Positions 8,099 to 16,600 of a stretch of 32,517 nt of DNA are shown here, piece by piece. How positions within the stretch are numbered: the stretch's first letter is position 1; every line of letters starts with the position of its first letter. The notes under the pieces are model-generated. The model was given only the letters and a program-made list of their open reading frames with translations. It was not told where the DNA came from and searched no databases. The stretch spans positions 1 through 32,517 of the forward strand of contig NZ_JANYEK010000141.1 of NCBI RefSeq assembly GCF_025363195.1. Direction: 5' to 3'. Source of the stretch: Sphingomonas sp. GTDB taxonomy: Bacteria > Pseudomonadota > Alphaproteobacteria > Sphingomonadales > Sphingomonadaceae. The position numbers were made by a program, and so were the translations under genes.

Positions 8099-8683
8099 TT
8101 ACTTCGGCACAACCACGCTAGGGCCAATCGTGTCGACCACCGCATGAGCATCGAATGCACGAATGTTGTCCCGTGGCTTCGGACCCTTGCCGAGGATGAT
8201 TTCGGCATGCGCCTCGAACTTATCGACCGTCTGGACGTCAACACCGCGATCCCAGAAAGGATCGCCAAAATAAGGATCCCACGAACGCCACCCGAACCCG
8301 CGACCACGATAGCTCCAGCTTGGCCCCCAGCCGCCGAGACCGCCATAGCCGAACCCGCCACCGAACCCGGGCGTGGAATAGGTCCGGCTGCGCAGATCGG
8401 TCTGCTTGTCGGCCAAGATGAAATTGTCGAAACCGCGAGACAGGGTCAGTTCGGCGGCGCGGAACAGCAGATAGCGCTCCACCGTGTCTCGCGATGTGTA
8501 GGTGTTACCGGAAAAGCTGACGATATAGCGATTTGGCTCGATTTGGCGGTCGCTATACCCCGTGCGGGCAAAACCCGATCCGGTCGCCGGGCGATAGCTC
8601 GTTTCCGTCGCGCAAGCGCCGAGGGCGAGGGTGGTGGTGGCAGCGAGCAACAAGCCCGCCATTTTCATTTTTGACTGCGACAT
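8099..8683 (-). CDS. Small putative lipoprotein (CC0125/CC1285-like family)
   Basis: 194 residues. The start at 8683 has GGAGGAAGTC immediately upstream; the frame is open before it but not protein-like. The N-terminus is a lipoprotein signal with lipobox LGAC (LALGACATE), predicting a lipid-anchored envelope protein. After the Cys come a folded-looking region (YIVSFSGNTYTSRDTVERYL, then LFRAAELTL and FDNFILAD) and a Gly/Trp/Tyr-rich stretch (FGGGFGYGGLGGWGPSW). The C-terminal part, with AHAEIILGKGPKP, is more ordinary. The pattern YLLFRAAELT...GFDNF is what I associate with the CC0125/CC1285 lipoprotein family; the function of that family is not established. The gene is monocistronic, with the shared terminator downstream and tRNA-Asn upstream. 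Confidence 0.8.
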   Translation of the reverse strand: MSQSKMKMAGLLLAATTTLALGACATETSYRPATGSGFARTGYSDRQIEPNRYIVSFSGNTYTSRDTVERYLLFRAAELTLSRGFDNFILADKQTDLRSRTYSTPGFGGGFGYGGLGGWGPSWSYRGRGFGWRSWDPYFGDPFWDRGVDVQTVDKFEAHAEIILGKGPKPRDNIRAFDAHAVVDTIGPSVVVPK

Positions 8684-8860
8684 GACTTCCTCCGCCCGGT
8701 CATCCCATGCGGCGGGCCGACCGATACCTGCTATGAGATGGGGAACGAACGATCCGGTACAAGTGTCCCGATGAGACGCCCTAAATATTGGACGACTTGT
8801 CTGAACGCAGGCTGACGCAACTGGTACCGCGCCGATCATACCGTCGCTACGATCGAGGGC

Positions 8861-8935
8861 TGGCTCCCTGAGTAGGATTCGAACCTACGGCCATTCGATT
8901 AACAGTCGAATGCTCTACCGCTGAGCTATCAGGGA
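8861..8935 (-). tRNA. tRNA-Asn (anticodon GUU)
   Basis: 75 bases including an encoded CCA end. The acceptor stem TCCCTGA pairs with TCAGGGA, the D-arm is GCTCAGCGGTAGAGC, and the T-arm contains GGTTCGAATCC. The anticodon is at 8901-8903 (GTT), inside ACTGTTAAT, with stem arms TTCGA/TCGAA. All cloverleaf elements are intact. Confidence 0.98.
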
Positions 8936-8953
8936 ATGAAAGCCGAGGGCGGC

Positions 8954-8981
8954 TCTATAAACGGCTGAAAGGAGGATGCAA
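8954..8981 (-). promoter_or_regulatory. Sigma-70-type promoter for tRNA-Asn
   Basis: On the minus strand TTGCAT (8981-8976) and TATAGA (8959-8954) are separated by 16 bases. The predicted start of transcription is about 12 bases before the mature tRNA 5' end. This would let the tRNA be transcribed independently of nadK, which ends about 20 bases further upstream. Confidence 0.55.
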
Positions 8982-9002
8982 GGCTGTTTCGGACGATGAT
9001 GT

Positions 9003-9779
9003 TCAGGCGGCGAATTGCTCCATCGTGATGCGGTCGTCGAGGGCGTGTTCGGGATCGAACAACAAGGTAAGCTCGCGAGACCGGTCGATCGAGATATCGA
9101 CGCGGGCAACATCGCGCACTTCGCGCTGGTCGGCGACTGCGCTGACCGGGCGCTTGGCCGGTTCGAGCACACGAATACTGATTCGCGCTTTGTCAGGCAC
9201 GATCGCGCCACGCCAGCGGCGCGGGCGGAACGGACTGATCGGCGTCAGCGCCAGCATCGCGGAGCCGAGCGGCAGGATCGGGCCCTGAGCGGAGAAATTA
9301 TAGGCGGTGGAGCCAGCCGGCGTGGCCACCAGAATGCCGTCACAGGCCAGTTCGGGCAGCACGACGCGGTCGTTCAACGTCACCTCCAGCTTTGCGGTCT
9401 GGCGCGTTTCGCGCAGCAACGAGACTTCGTTGATCGCGGGCAGGGTGACGATCTCGCCGTCCATCGTCTCGGCGGTCATGGCCAGCGGTACGACCTTGAA
9501 CGGCTTGGTCCGCGACAGGCGATCATCAAGGCCGTGCCGCTGCCATTCGTTCATGAGGAAGCCGACCGTCCCCAGGTTCATGCCGTAAACGGGCACGGGA
9601 GCTTTGCGCCGCCCCAGCATGGCGTGCAGCGTCTGGAGCATGAAGCCGTCGCCACCCAAAGCGACGATCAGATCGGCATCCTCCACCGACACCCAATCAT
9701 GGGCATCGGCCAGTTCCTTCGCCGCCGCCTGCGCTGGCGGCGTAGGTGAGGCTACGAGCGCCCGGCGTTGGTCGCTCAT
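9003..9779 (-). CDS. nadK: NAD kinase
   Basis: 258 residues, in the short range seen in alphaproteobacteria. The enzyme phosphorylates NAD to NADP in the cytosol. The catalytic GGDG motif is at 42-45 (IVALGGDGFML). The NAD-binding blocks are YGMNLGTVGFLMNEW, AINEVSLLRE, and DGILVATPAGSTAYNFSAQG followed by GPILP. The conserved C-terminal SPFRPRRWRG block is also present. The gene begins 10 bases after moaA and the two probably form one transcript. No terminator separates it from the tRNA downstream, so read-through into tRNA-Asn is possible. Confidence 0.97.
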   Translation of the reverse strand: MSDQRRALVASPTPPAQAAAKELADAHDWVSVEDADLIVALGGDGFMLQTLHAMLGRRKAPVPVYGMNLGTVGFLMNEWQRHGLDDRLSRTKPFKVVPLAMTAETMDGEIVTLPAINEVSLLRETRQTAKLEVTLNDRVVLPELACDGILVATPAGSTAYNFSAQGPILPLGSAMLALTPISPFRPRRWRGAIVPDKARISIRVLEPAKRPVSAVADQREVRDVARVDISIDRSRELTLLFDPEHALDDRITMEQFAA

Positions 9780-9789
9780 CCGATCACCC

Positions 9790-10785
9790 TCATCCGCCGG
9801 TGACGCTCATATGGCGCAGCACGGCTGGGGTGGAAGCGGCGATGTCGAATTCGTGCGCGAGCGGCTTGGTGCGCATGGCACCGTCCAGCGCGGCATCAAG
9901 GCCTGCCACACCCTGTCCTCGCAGCACTGTCTTCAAGTCGACCTGATCGTCATGACCGAGGCAGGTATATAGCACCCCATCCGTTGTCAGCCTTACGCGG
10001 TTGCACGTGCTGCAGAAATTGCCGGTGAGGGGCGAGATGAGGCCGAGCCGCGTGTCCGTCCCCTCGACCCGCCAATAGCGTGCCGGACCGCCGCTGGAAT
10101 ACGTGTCGCGCACCAATGGAAATGCCGCCTGGAGTTCGTCCATCACGGCCGTGAGCGGCAGGAAGCGATCGGTCCGATCCTCGTCGATCGCGCCGAGCGG
10201 CATCGTTTCGATCAGCGTCAGGTCCAGCCCTTCGTCACGGCACCATGCGAGCATCGGCGCGATCTCACGGTCGTTCTGGCCCTTCAGCGCGACCATATTG
10301 ATCTTCACCTGAAGACCCGCATCCCGCGCGGAGAAAATGCCGTTTATCACGCGCGCTACGTCGCCGTGGCGGGTAATGTGGCGGAACAGTTCGGGATTGC
10401 GGCTGTCGAGGCTGACGTTGATGCGGCGCATGCCGGCTTCGACGAGCATGGGCGCATAGTCCGCAAGACGATTGCCGTTGGTCGTCATCGTCAGCTCGTC
10501 CAGACCGGACCCGATATGGCCACCGAGCCGACGTACCAGTTGATCGACATCGCGCCGCACCAGTGGTTCGCCCCCGGTCAGGCGAATCTTGCGGATACCG
10601 CGCGCGATGAAGCGTTCGGCGATGATCGCCATTTCGTCGAGGCTCAGCACCTGCGCGCGGGGCAGAAAGGTCATCTGCTCCGCCATGCAATATCGACAGC
10701 GCAGGTCGCAACGATCGGTCACGGAAATGCGCAGATAGCTGATCGTGCGGCCATGCTGGTCGATAAGGGTGGGCGCACAAGTCAT
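9790..10785 (-). CDS. moaA: GTP 3',8-cyclase MoaA (molybdenum cofactor biosynthesis)
   Basis: 331 residues, normal length. This radical-SAM enzyme converts GTP to 3',8-cH2GTP, the first step of molybdopterin synthesis. The N-terminal cluster motif is Cys26-x3-Cys30-x2-Cys33 (in TDRCDLRCRYC). The SAM-binding GGEP segment is in RLTGGEPLVR. The C-terminal second 4Fe-4S cluster is held by FCSTCNR and a later Cys in LYTCLG. The protein ends in the conserved Gly-Gly tail (VTGG) needed for catalysis. Its start has only a weak ribosome binding site. The 420 bases upstream contain competing inverted repeats that may act on its transcript. nadK follows after 10 bases. Confidence 0.97.
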   Translation of the reverse strand: MTCAPTLIDQHGRTISYLRISVTDRCDLRCRYCMAEQMTFLPRAQVLSLDEMAIIAERFIARGIRKIRLTGGEPLVRRDVDQLVRRLGGHIGSGLDELTMTTNGNRLADYAPMLVEAGMRRINVSLDSRNPELFRHITRHGDVARVINGIFSARDAGLQVKINMVALKGQNDREIAPMLAWCRDEGLDLTLIETMPLGAIDEDRTDRFLPLTAVMDELQAAFPLVRDTYSSGGPARYWRVEGTDTRLGLISPLTGNFCSTCNRVRLTTDGVLYTCLGHDDQVDLKTVLRGQGVAGLDAALDGAMRTKPLAHEFDIAASTPAVLRHMSVTGG

Positions 10786-10795
10786 GACCGGAGAG

Positions 10796-11071
10796 CTAAG
10801 CCTTTGCCGCGAACGCTACAAGGGTTGTTGGGTGTCGGGGATCGGAGCGCTCCATCGCATCGACCACACGATCGCCCCAGACCGCTCCGGAAAGCGACCC
10901 GCGAATGTTGCCAGTGTTGACGCGCTGGAACGGTTTTGCGCAGCGCGTGTCAACATTCGTCATGCGGCGGGCGAAGTTGGCGGAGGTTTCCATTCCCGCA
11001 GGATACTTTCTCACGCAGATGTAGGACAGCAAAACTTGCGGCTTACCAGGACGTGATGCCTGACCGTCCAA
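10796..11071 (-). CDS. Doubtful short ORF upstream of moaA
   Basis: The frame is open for 91 codons from a TTG start, or about 66 codons from an internal ATG (the Met of PAGMETSANFARR). The stretch TNVDTRCAKPFQRVNTGNI and the ending LVAFAAKA look mildly protein-like, but I know no family and see no ribosome binding site, signal or motif. In this high-GC genome such frames often arise by chance, and the inverted repeats at 10902-10959 lie inside it. It may equally be untranslated moaA leader. Confidence 0.2.
   Translation of the reverse strand: MDGQASRPGKPQVLLSYICVRKYPAGMETSANFARRMTNVDTRCAKPFQRVNTGNIRGSLSGAVWGDRVVDAMERSDPRHPTTLVAFAAKA
10902..10959. repeat. Overlapping inverted repeats sharing one arm, in the moaA leader
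   Basis: CGAATGTTG (10902-10910) is the exact reverse complement of CAACATTCG (10951-10959). TGTTGAC (10915-10921) is the exact reverse complement of GTCAACA (10949-10955), with GCGC on the loop side of both arms. The two stems use the same right arm, so they exclude each other. Confidence 0.5.
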
Positions 11072-11205
11072 CCGTTGGTACGAAAGGATCCGGGTTCCGG
11101 CCTGACGGTGGCCATAAGTCCGCGTATCCCCGCTGCGGCCCTTGTTCTTAATTTGTAAACGTCGGACAGTGAAGAAAGGCGCACATTGCCCGAACGGGGA
11201 AGACG

Positions 11206-13188
11206 TTGACCGAAGCTAATCCCACCCCGCTCTACATCCTGTCGTTTCGTCAGCGGGACGAACTCGCTGCACTGGCTGCCGGGGCCGGATGGCAGGTGGT
11301 TGCAGCGCGGCGATCGGAGGGGGCGGAACGTCGTTTCCTCGCGAGCGGTTCGGCAGTCGCGGTGGTCGATGCACGCGGTGCGCTGGTCGAGGGGCTGGCG
11401 GCGGCGGAAGCGTTGAGTGGGGCGATCGGAGCCAATGGTGGTGCCATGCTGGCTTTAGTGTCCCGTGGTGATATCGAGACAATCGCGCGCTTCCACGATG
11501 CCGGGGCGACGCATTTCCTGGCCAGTCCGTTCAGCGAGACGGAATTCGTCCAGAGCCTGCGCTTTGCCGCGCGCCATGCGGAGCGCATGGCCGGGGAGTG
11601 GCGAGCGAGTGCGCCGGCCGATCCGCTGGGCTGGCGGTTCGATTTGCGCACCGGGGCGATGCAATTGACACCGGCTTTTGCGCGACTGCTGGAAATCGCC
11701 GAAAACGCCTCGCCGCGCGCGGTGCTGCGGATACTCGATGGCGCGGAACGACGCGCAGCATTTCTCGCTCTTCGGCGATTGGCGGGTGAGCGTGCCGCCA
11801 CAGCATTTGCGCATGACATCGGGGTGATCGGGCGCGTGGTGCAGCATCTGCAGCACGATCGTAAGGCACAGCGCATCGATGCCCTGGTGGAGCCGTTGGG
11901 GAGTGTCCCGGATTCGACCGCGGCAATGCGCGATGCGCTCGCTGGTGCGCGCGACGCCGGTGGTGCCCGACGCTGGATCGAGCGACGGCTCGCGGCGGGC
12001 GGAACGCTGGCCGTGGTGCTGGTCGCGCTCAACCGGTTCGAAGTGGTCAACACCGCTTATGGCCGCGCCGCGGGCGATGCGTTGTTGCGCAGTGCGCACC
12101 GGCGGATTGAGGAAGCGGCGCGCGAGACGTTGGAGAAAGGCGCCCTGGTGGCGCGGATGGGTGGCTCGGAATTCCTCGTCGCGACGGACTGCCCGCGTGA
12201 TCGCATCGATCTCGCAATCGAGCGCTTTGCGAGCGCCCTCGCCAAACCTTTCGTGGTGGGGGACTCGATCGCCGTACTCGGCTGTCGCATCGGCATGGCG
12301 GAGCGTGGCGACGAGGAAAATGCTGCGACCTTGCTGCGCCGTGCGAGCGAAGCGCTGGCAAAGGCCAAGGCATCGGACAGCGCGACGTTGCGCGTCGCCG
12401 ATGCAGGCGAGGAAGATGCGCCGGTCGATCGGCTGGCGAGTGAACTGGGCCCGGCGATCGACCACGGCGAAATCGACATCGTGTTCCAGCCACAGGTCTC
12501 GATGGCGGATGGTGCGATCGTCGGCGTAGAGGCCTTAGCGCGGTGGGATCACGCGGTCCTAGGCACGATCGGCGCGGACTTGCTGTTCGCCGCCGCGGCA
12601 CGTGCCGATCTCGAGATTGCACTATCGGACCATATCCAGCGCATCGTGCTGGAACGGGCGGCGGTGTGGCCAGCGGTGTTATCGAAGCTGCGGCTGTCGC
12701 TAAACTTGACGGCCGGGGATATCGCGCGGCCGGGTTTCGCCGATCTGTTCCTCGACCGGATCGACCAGAGCGGCTTCCCGCGCGGACGGCTGACGCTGGA
12801 GATAACGGAGAGCGGGCTGATCGAGGATCTAAGCGTCGCATCCGCGCTGTTGACGGTGTTCCGCCAGGCCGGGTGTCGCATTGCGATCGATGATTTCGGG
12901 ACGGGCTATTCCAGCCTGGCCTACCTCAAATCCCTGCCGCTCGATTACCTCAAGATCGACAAGAAGCTCGCGCAGGATATCACCGGCACCGCGCGCGACC
13001 GGGTGGTGGTGCGCGGTGTGATCGACATGGCGCGCTCGCTGGGCCTGTCGGTCATCGCCGAAGGGGTGGAGACGGAGGAGCAGCTCGAATTGCTGGCGAA
13101 GGAGGGATGCCAATATTATCAGGGCTTCCTGTGCTCCGAAGCCGTGTCGAGCCTGGCCTTGGCCGCATTGATGGAGGCGCGAAAGTGA
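11206..13188 (+). CDS. Degenerate-GGDEF / EAL domain protein, probable cyclic-di-GMP phosphodiesterase
   Basis: 660 residues from a TTG start with GGGGAAG just upstream. Residues 1-115 resemble a receiver-like domain (VSRGDIETIARFHDAGATHF) but the phospho-acceptor pocket is not obvious. A linker follows, then a GGDEF domain (about 255-395) whose signature is GGSEF at 319-323; the Ser in place of Asp/Glu predicts no cyclase activity. The EAL domain (405-655) has EAL at 442-444, the Asn of LSLN (500), EITES (532-536), DDFGTGYSS (562-570), YLKIDK, IAEGVE and YYQG. All the metal and general-base residues I can place are present, so hydrolysis of c-di-GMP is expected. No membrane segment is visible. 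Its stop overlaps the start of the next gene. Confidence 0.9.
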   Translation: MTEANPTPLYILSFRQRDELAALAAGAGWQVVAARRSEGAERRFLASGSAVAVVDARGALVEGLAAAEALSGAIGANGGAMLALVSRGDIETIARFHDAGATHFLASPFSETEFVQSLRFAARHAERMAGEWRASAPADPLGWRFDLRTGAMQLTPAFARLLEIAENASPRAVLRILDGAERRAAFLALRRLAGERAATAFAHDIGVIGRVVQHLQHDRKAQRIDALVEPLGSVPDSTAAMRDALAGARDAGGARRWIERRLAAGGTLAVVLVALNRFEVVNTAYGRAAGDALLRSAHRRIEEAARETLEKGALVARMGGSEFLVATDCPRDRIDLAIERFASALAKPFVVGDSIAVLGCRIGMAERGDEENAATLLRRASEALAKAKASDSATLRVADAGEEDAPVDRLASELGPAIDHGEIDIVFQPQVSMADGAIVGVEALARWDHAVLGTIGADLLFAAAARADLEIALSDHIQRIVLERAAVWPAVLSKLRLSLNLTAGDIARPGFADLFLDRIDQSGFPRGRLTLEITESGLIEDLSVASALLTVFRQAGCRIAIDDFGTGYSSLAYLKSLPLDYLKIDKKLAQDITGTARDRVVVRGVIDMARSLGLSVIAEGVETEEQLELLAKEGCQYYQGFLCSEAVSSLALAALMEARK

Positions 13189-13607
13189 TCGGCATTGCAA
13201 TCGTCATGGCGGCTGCGGTGGCGACACCAGCCAGCGTTGCCGAGACGCATATCCTGGCGGCAATGGACGATAGCGCGGCCGGGTGGAACGGCGGTGATCT
13301 CGACCGGTTCATGCGCGTCTATTCCGATGCGCCGAACACCAGCTTCGTCGTCAAGGATGGTATCATCACGGGCAAGCGGGCGATCGCCGAGCGGTATCGT
13401 CCGCGCTTCACGCCGGAAGGCGCCATGAAGCGTGGCACCCTGTCCTTTGAAACGTTGCGATTCACCCTGATCGATTCTCGCCATGCTCTGTTGGTGGCGC
13501 GATACCGGCTGAAAGTTACCGGCCTGGCCGACCAGACCGGTCCGACGACTTTGGTGTTCGTGCACGAGACCGGTGGCTGGAAGATTGCGGCGGACCACAG
13601 TTCCTAG
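13185..13607 (+). CDS. Small secreted NTF2-like (DUF4440/SnoaL-type) protein
   Basis: 140 residues from a GTG whose last two bases belong to the TGA of the EAL gene (GTGA), with GGAGG before it: clear translational coupling. The first 20 residues (MIGIAIVMAAAVATPASVAE) are a signal peptide, so the protein should be periplasmic. The mature part is a cone-shaped NTF2-like fold by pattern: an amphipathic helix with AAGWNGGDLDRFMRVYS, then SFVVKDGIITGKRAIAERY, then three strands ending in TTLVFVHETGGWKIAADHSS. Family members include ketosteroid isomerases and many non-enzymes; no catalytic assignment is justified. The last codon overlaps the mfd stop in a shared CTAG. Confidence 0.85.
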   Translation: MIGIAIVMAAAVATPASVAETHILAAMDDSAAGWNGGDLDRFMRVYSDAPNTSFVVKDGIITGKRAIAERYRPRFTPEGAMKRGTLSFETLRFTLIDSRHALLVARYRLKVTGLADQTGPTTLVFVHETGGWKIAADHSS

Positions 13608-16600
13608 CCGGCCGCCTTTGCCAGCCCCTTCGACAATTGCAGTGCGCCGTGCAGGCGGGATTTGGGGTCGCCCCAGGTCCGCGTGACGACCAGCTTGCTG
13701 TCGGGCCGCAACCGCGCGACGCCGTTCAGCTTGTCAACCCACGCCAGCAAGGCTGGAATGTTCGGTGGCGTGTCGTCCTGAAACGTGACCAACGCCCCCT
13801 TCGGTCCGATATCGATCTTCGACACACAGGCCTTTTTGGCATTCAGCTTGATCTCGATCACGCGGATGAGGTTGTCGGTCGCATCGGGCAATGCCCCGAA
13901 GCGGTCGATCATCTCGGCGGCGAACGCTTCCAGGCCGTCCTGATCGTCCACGTCGTTGAGGCGGCGATACAGGCCCATGCGCAGGTCGAGATCGGGGACA
14001 TATTCCTCGGGGATCAGGATCGGTGCATCGACGGTGATCTGGGGGCTGAAATCCTTCGGGCGCAGGCGCTGGCCACCGGCCTTGGCCTCCATGATCGCCT
14101 CTTCGAGCATCGACTGGTAGAGTTCGTAGCCGACTTCCTTGATATGCCCCGATTGTTCGTCGCCGAGCAGATTGCCCGCGCCACGAATGTCGAGATCGTG
14201 GCTCGCCAATTGGAACCCTGCACCGAGGCTGTCGAGATCTGACAGAATTTTCAATCGCTTCTCCGCCGTCTCGGTGACGATGCGGTTTGGCGGAGTGGTC
14301 ATGTACGCATAGGCACGCGTCTTGGCGCGGCCGACGCGACCGCGCAGCTGGTACAATTGCGCGAGGCCGAAGCGGTCGGCGCGGTGGATGATCATCGTGT
14401 TGGCGCTGGGGATGTCGAGGCCGGATTCGACGATCGTGGTCGAAATCAGCACCTCGAACTTCTTGTCGTAGAAGGCCGACATGCGCTCTTCGACTTCGGT
14501 GGCGGACATCTGGCCATGCGCGACGACGGCGCGGACCTCCGGCACATGATCGCGCATGAACGCCTCGATCTCGGGCACATCGGCGACGCGCGGGGTGACG
14601 AAGAAGCTCTGCCCGCCGCGATAATGTTCGCGCAGCAACGCCTCGCGTAGCACCACCGGATCCCAAGGCATGATGTACGTGCGCACCGCGAGGCGATCGA
14701 CCGGGGGGGTCTGGATTACCGACAGTTCGCGCAGGCCCGACATCGCCATTTGCAGTGTACGCGGGATCGGCGTGGCGGTGAGGGTCAGGACGTGCACATC
14801 CGTCTTGAGCGATTTCAGCCGCTCTTTGTGCGTCACGCCGAAGCGCTGTTCCTCGTCGACGATGACGAGGCCGAGGCGCTTAAACTCGATGCCCTTGGCC
14901 AGGATCGCGTGGGTGCCGACGATGACGTCGATCTGGCCGTTGGCGAGCCCCTCCTTGGTGGCCTTCGTCTCGGTCGTGCCGACAAGCCGCGACAGCCGAC
15001 CGACATTGATCGGGAAACCTTCGAAGCGCGCGACGAACGTGTTGAAATGCTGACGGGCGAGCAGCGTGGTCGGACAGACGATCGCCACCTGCATACCGGC
15101 CATTGCTGCAGCGAATGCTGCACGGAGCGCGACTTCGGTCTTGCCGAAACCGACGTCGCCGACGACGAGCCGGTCCATCGGTGTGCCCTTCGAAAGATCC
15201 GACAGCACGTCGTTGATCGCGCGGTCCTGATCCTCGGTTTCCTCATATGGGAAGCGATCGACGAACTGGGCATAGCCCTGATCAACCTCGATCACGTCGG
15301 CGGGGCGCATCGCACGTTCGGCGGCCGTGGCGATGAGTTCGCCCGCAATCTCGCGGATCCGCTCCTTCATCTTGGACTTGCGGCGCTGCCATGCCTCGCC
15401 ACCGAGTCGATCGAGCGACGCGCCCTCGCTGTCGGAGCCGTAGCGCGACAGGACTTCGAGATTCTCGACCGGGACAAACAATTTGTCGCCGCCCGCATAG
15501 GTCAAGGCGACGCAATCGTGCGGGCTTTGGCCGACGGGGATCGATGTCAGCCCCTCATAACGCCCGATCCCGTGGTCCACGTGGACGACGAGATCGCCGG
15601 GCGTGAGCATCGCCATTTCGGCGAGGAACGCGTCGGCGGATTTCTTGCGCTTCTTGCGGCGGACAAGCCGGTCGCCGAGCATGTCCTGTTCGGTGAGCAG
15701 CGCGACGCTCGGCGCGGTAAAGCCGTGATCGAGTTGCAGGACGAGCAAGGCAACCGCGTTCGTCGCGACGCCCTGTGCCTGCTGCCACGTATCGACCTTC
15801 ACGGCACCTTTCAGCCCTTGATCTTCGAGCAACGCCGCCAGCCGCTCGCGCGCGCCGATCGAATAGCTGGCGAGGATCGGTTTCTTGCCGTCCTTCTGCA
15901 GCGTGCGGATGTGGTGGACGACCGCCTTATAGACGTTGACGCCCGACGACCGTTCGGCCCCGAAATCCCGCGGACCATCGACGTTGAAGTCGAGCACCGT
16001 CGCTGATTCGGGTTCGTGGAACTGCGTCGTCTGGTGGGTCGGGATGGCGTTGGCCCGGTCGGCGAATTCCTTTGCCGTCAGGTACAGGGCGTCGGCAGGC
16101 AGGGGGCGATAGCTGCCGGGGTCACTGCGCTGCGCCTGCACGCGATTGCCATGATAATCGGTGATCGCATCGAAGCGCTGTTCTGCCGCCGCGATCACGC
16201 CGGCGTCCCGCACCACGACGGCGCCCTCTCCGAGATGGTCGAACACAGTCGCCATCTTCTCTTCGAACAGCGGCAGCCAATGTTCCATGCCGGCAAGGCG
16301 ACGGCCCTCGCTGATTGCCTGATACAGCGGATCACCGGTCGCGGTGGCGCCGAACCTTTCCCGATATCGGCTGCGAAAACGCTTTATGCTGTCCTCGTCG
16401 AGCAGCGTTTCGGACGCGGGCAACAGCGTGAAGCCCTCGACTCGCCCGGTGGTGCGTTGGTCCTGCGGATCGAAAGTGCGGACCGATTCGATCTCGTCCC
16501 CGAAGAAGTCGAGTCGTAACGCCTGCTCACGTCCGCTGGGGAATAGATCGACCAGGCCCCCGCGCACCGCGAACTCGCCCGAATCCGCCACCGTCTCGAC

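Larger units (their letters stand above)
10786..11205. other. 420-base region between divergent moaA and the EAL gene
   Basis: This gap holds an uncertain 91-codon minus-strand frame (10796-11071) and nested inverted repeats (10902-10959). Near the right end is an AT-rich stretch (TTCTTAATTTGTAAAC, about 11147-11160) that could be part of the promoter for the plus-strand EAL gene. I recognise no known riboswitch or RNA family in it. Confidence 0.4.

Noticed and set aside
11146..11162. Possible LexA box (GTTC-N7-GTTC type) before the EAL gene
   Set aside because: Only the first half-site matches; the second reads GTAA, and the gene has no SOS link.
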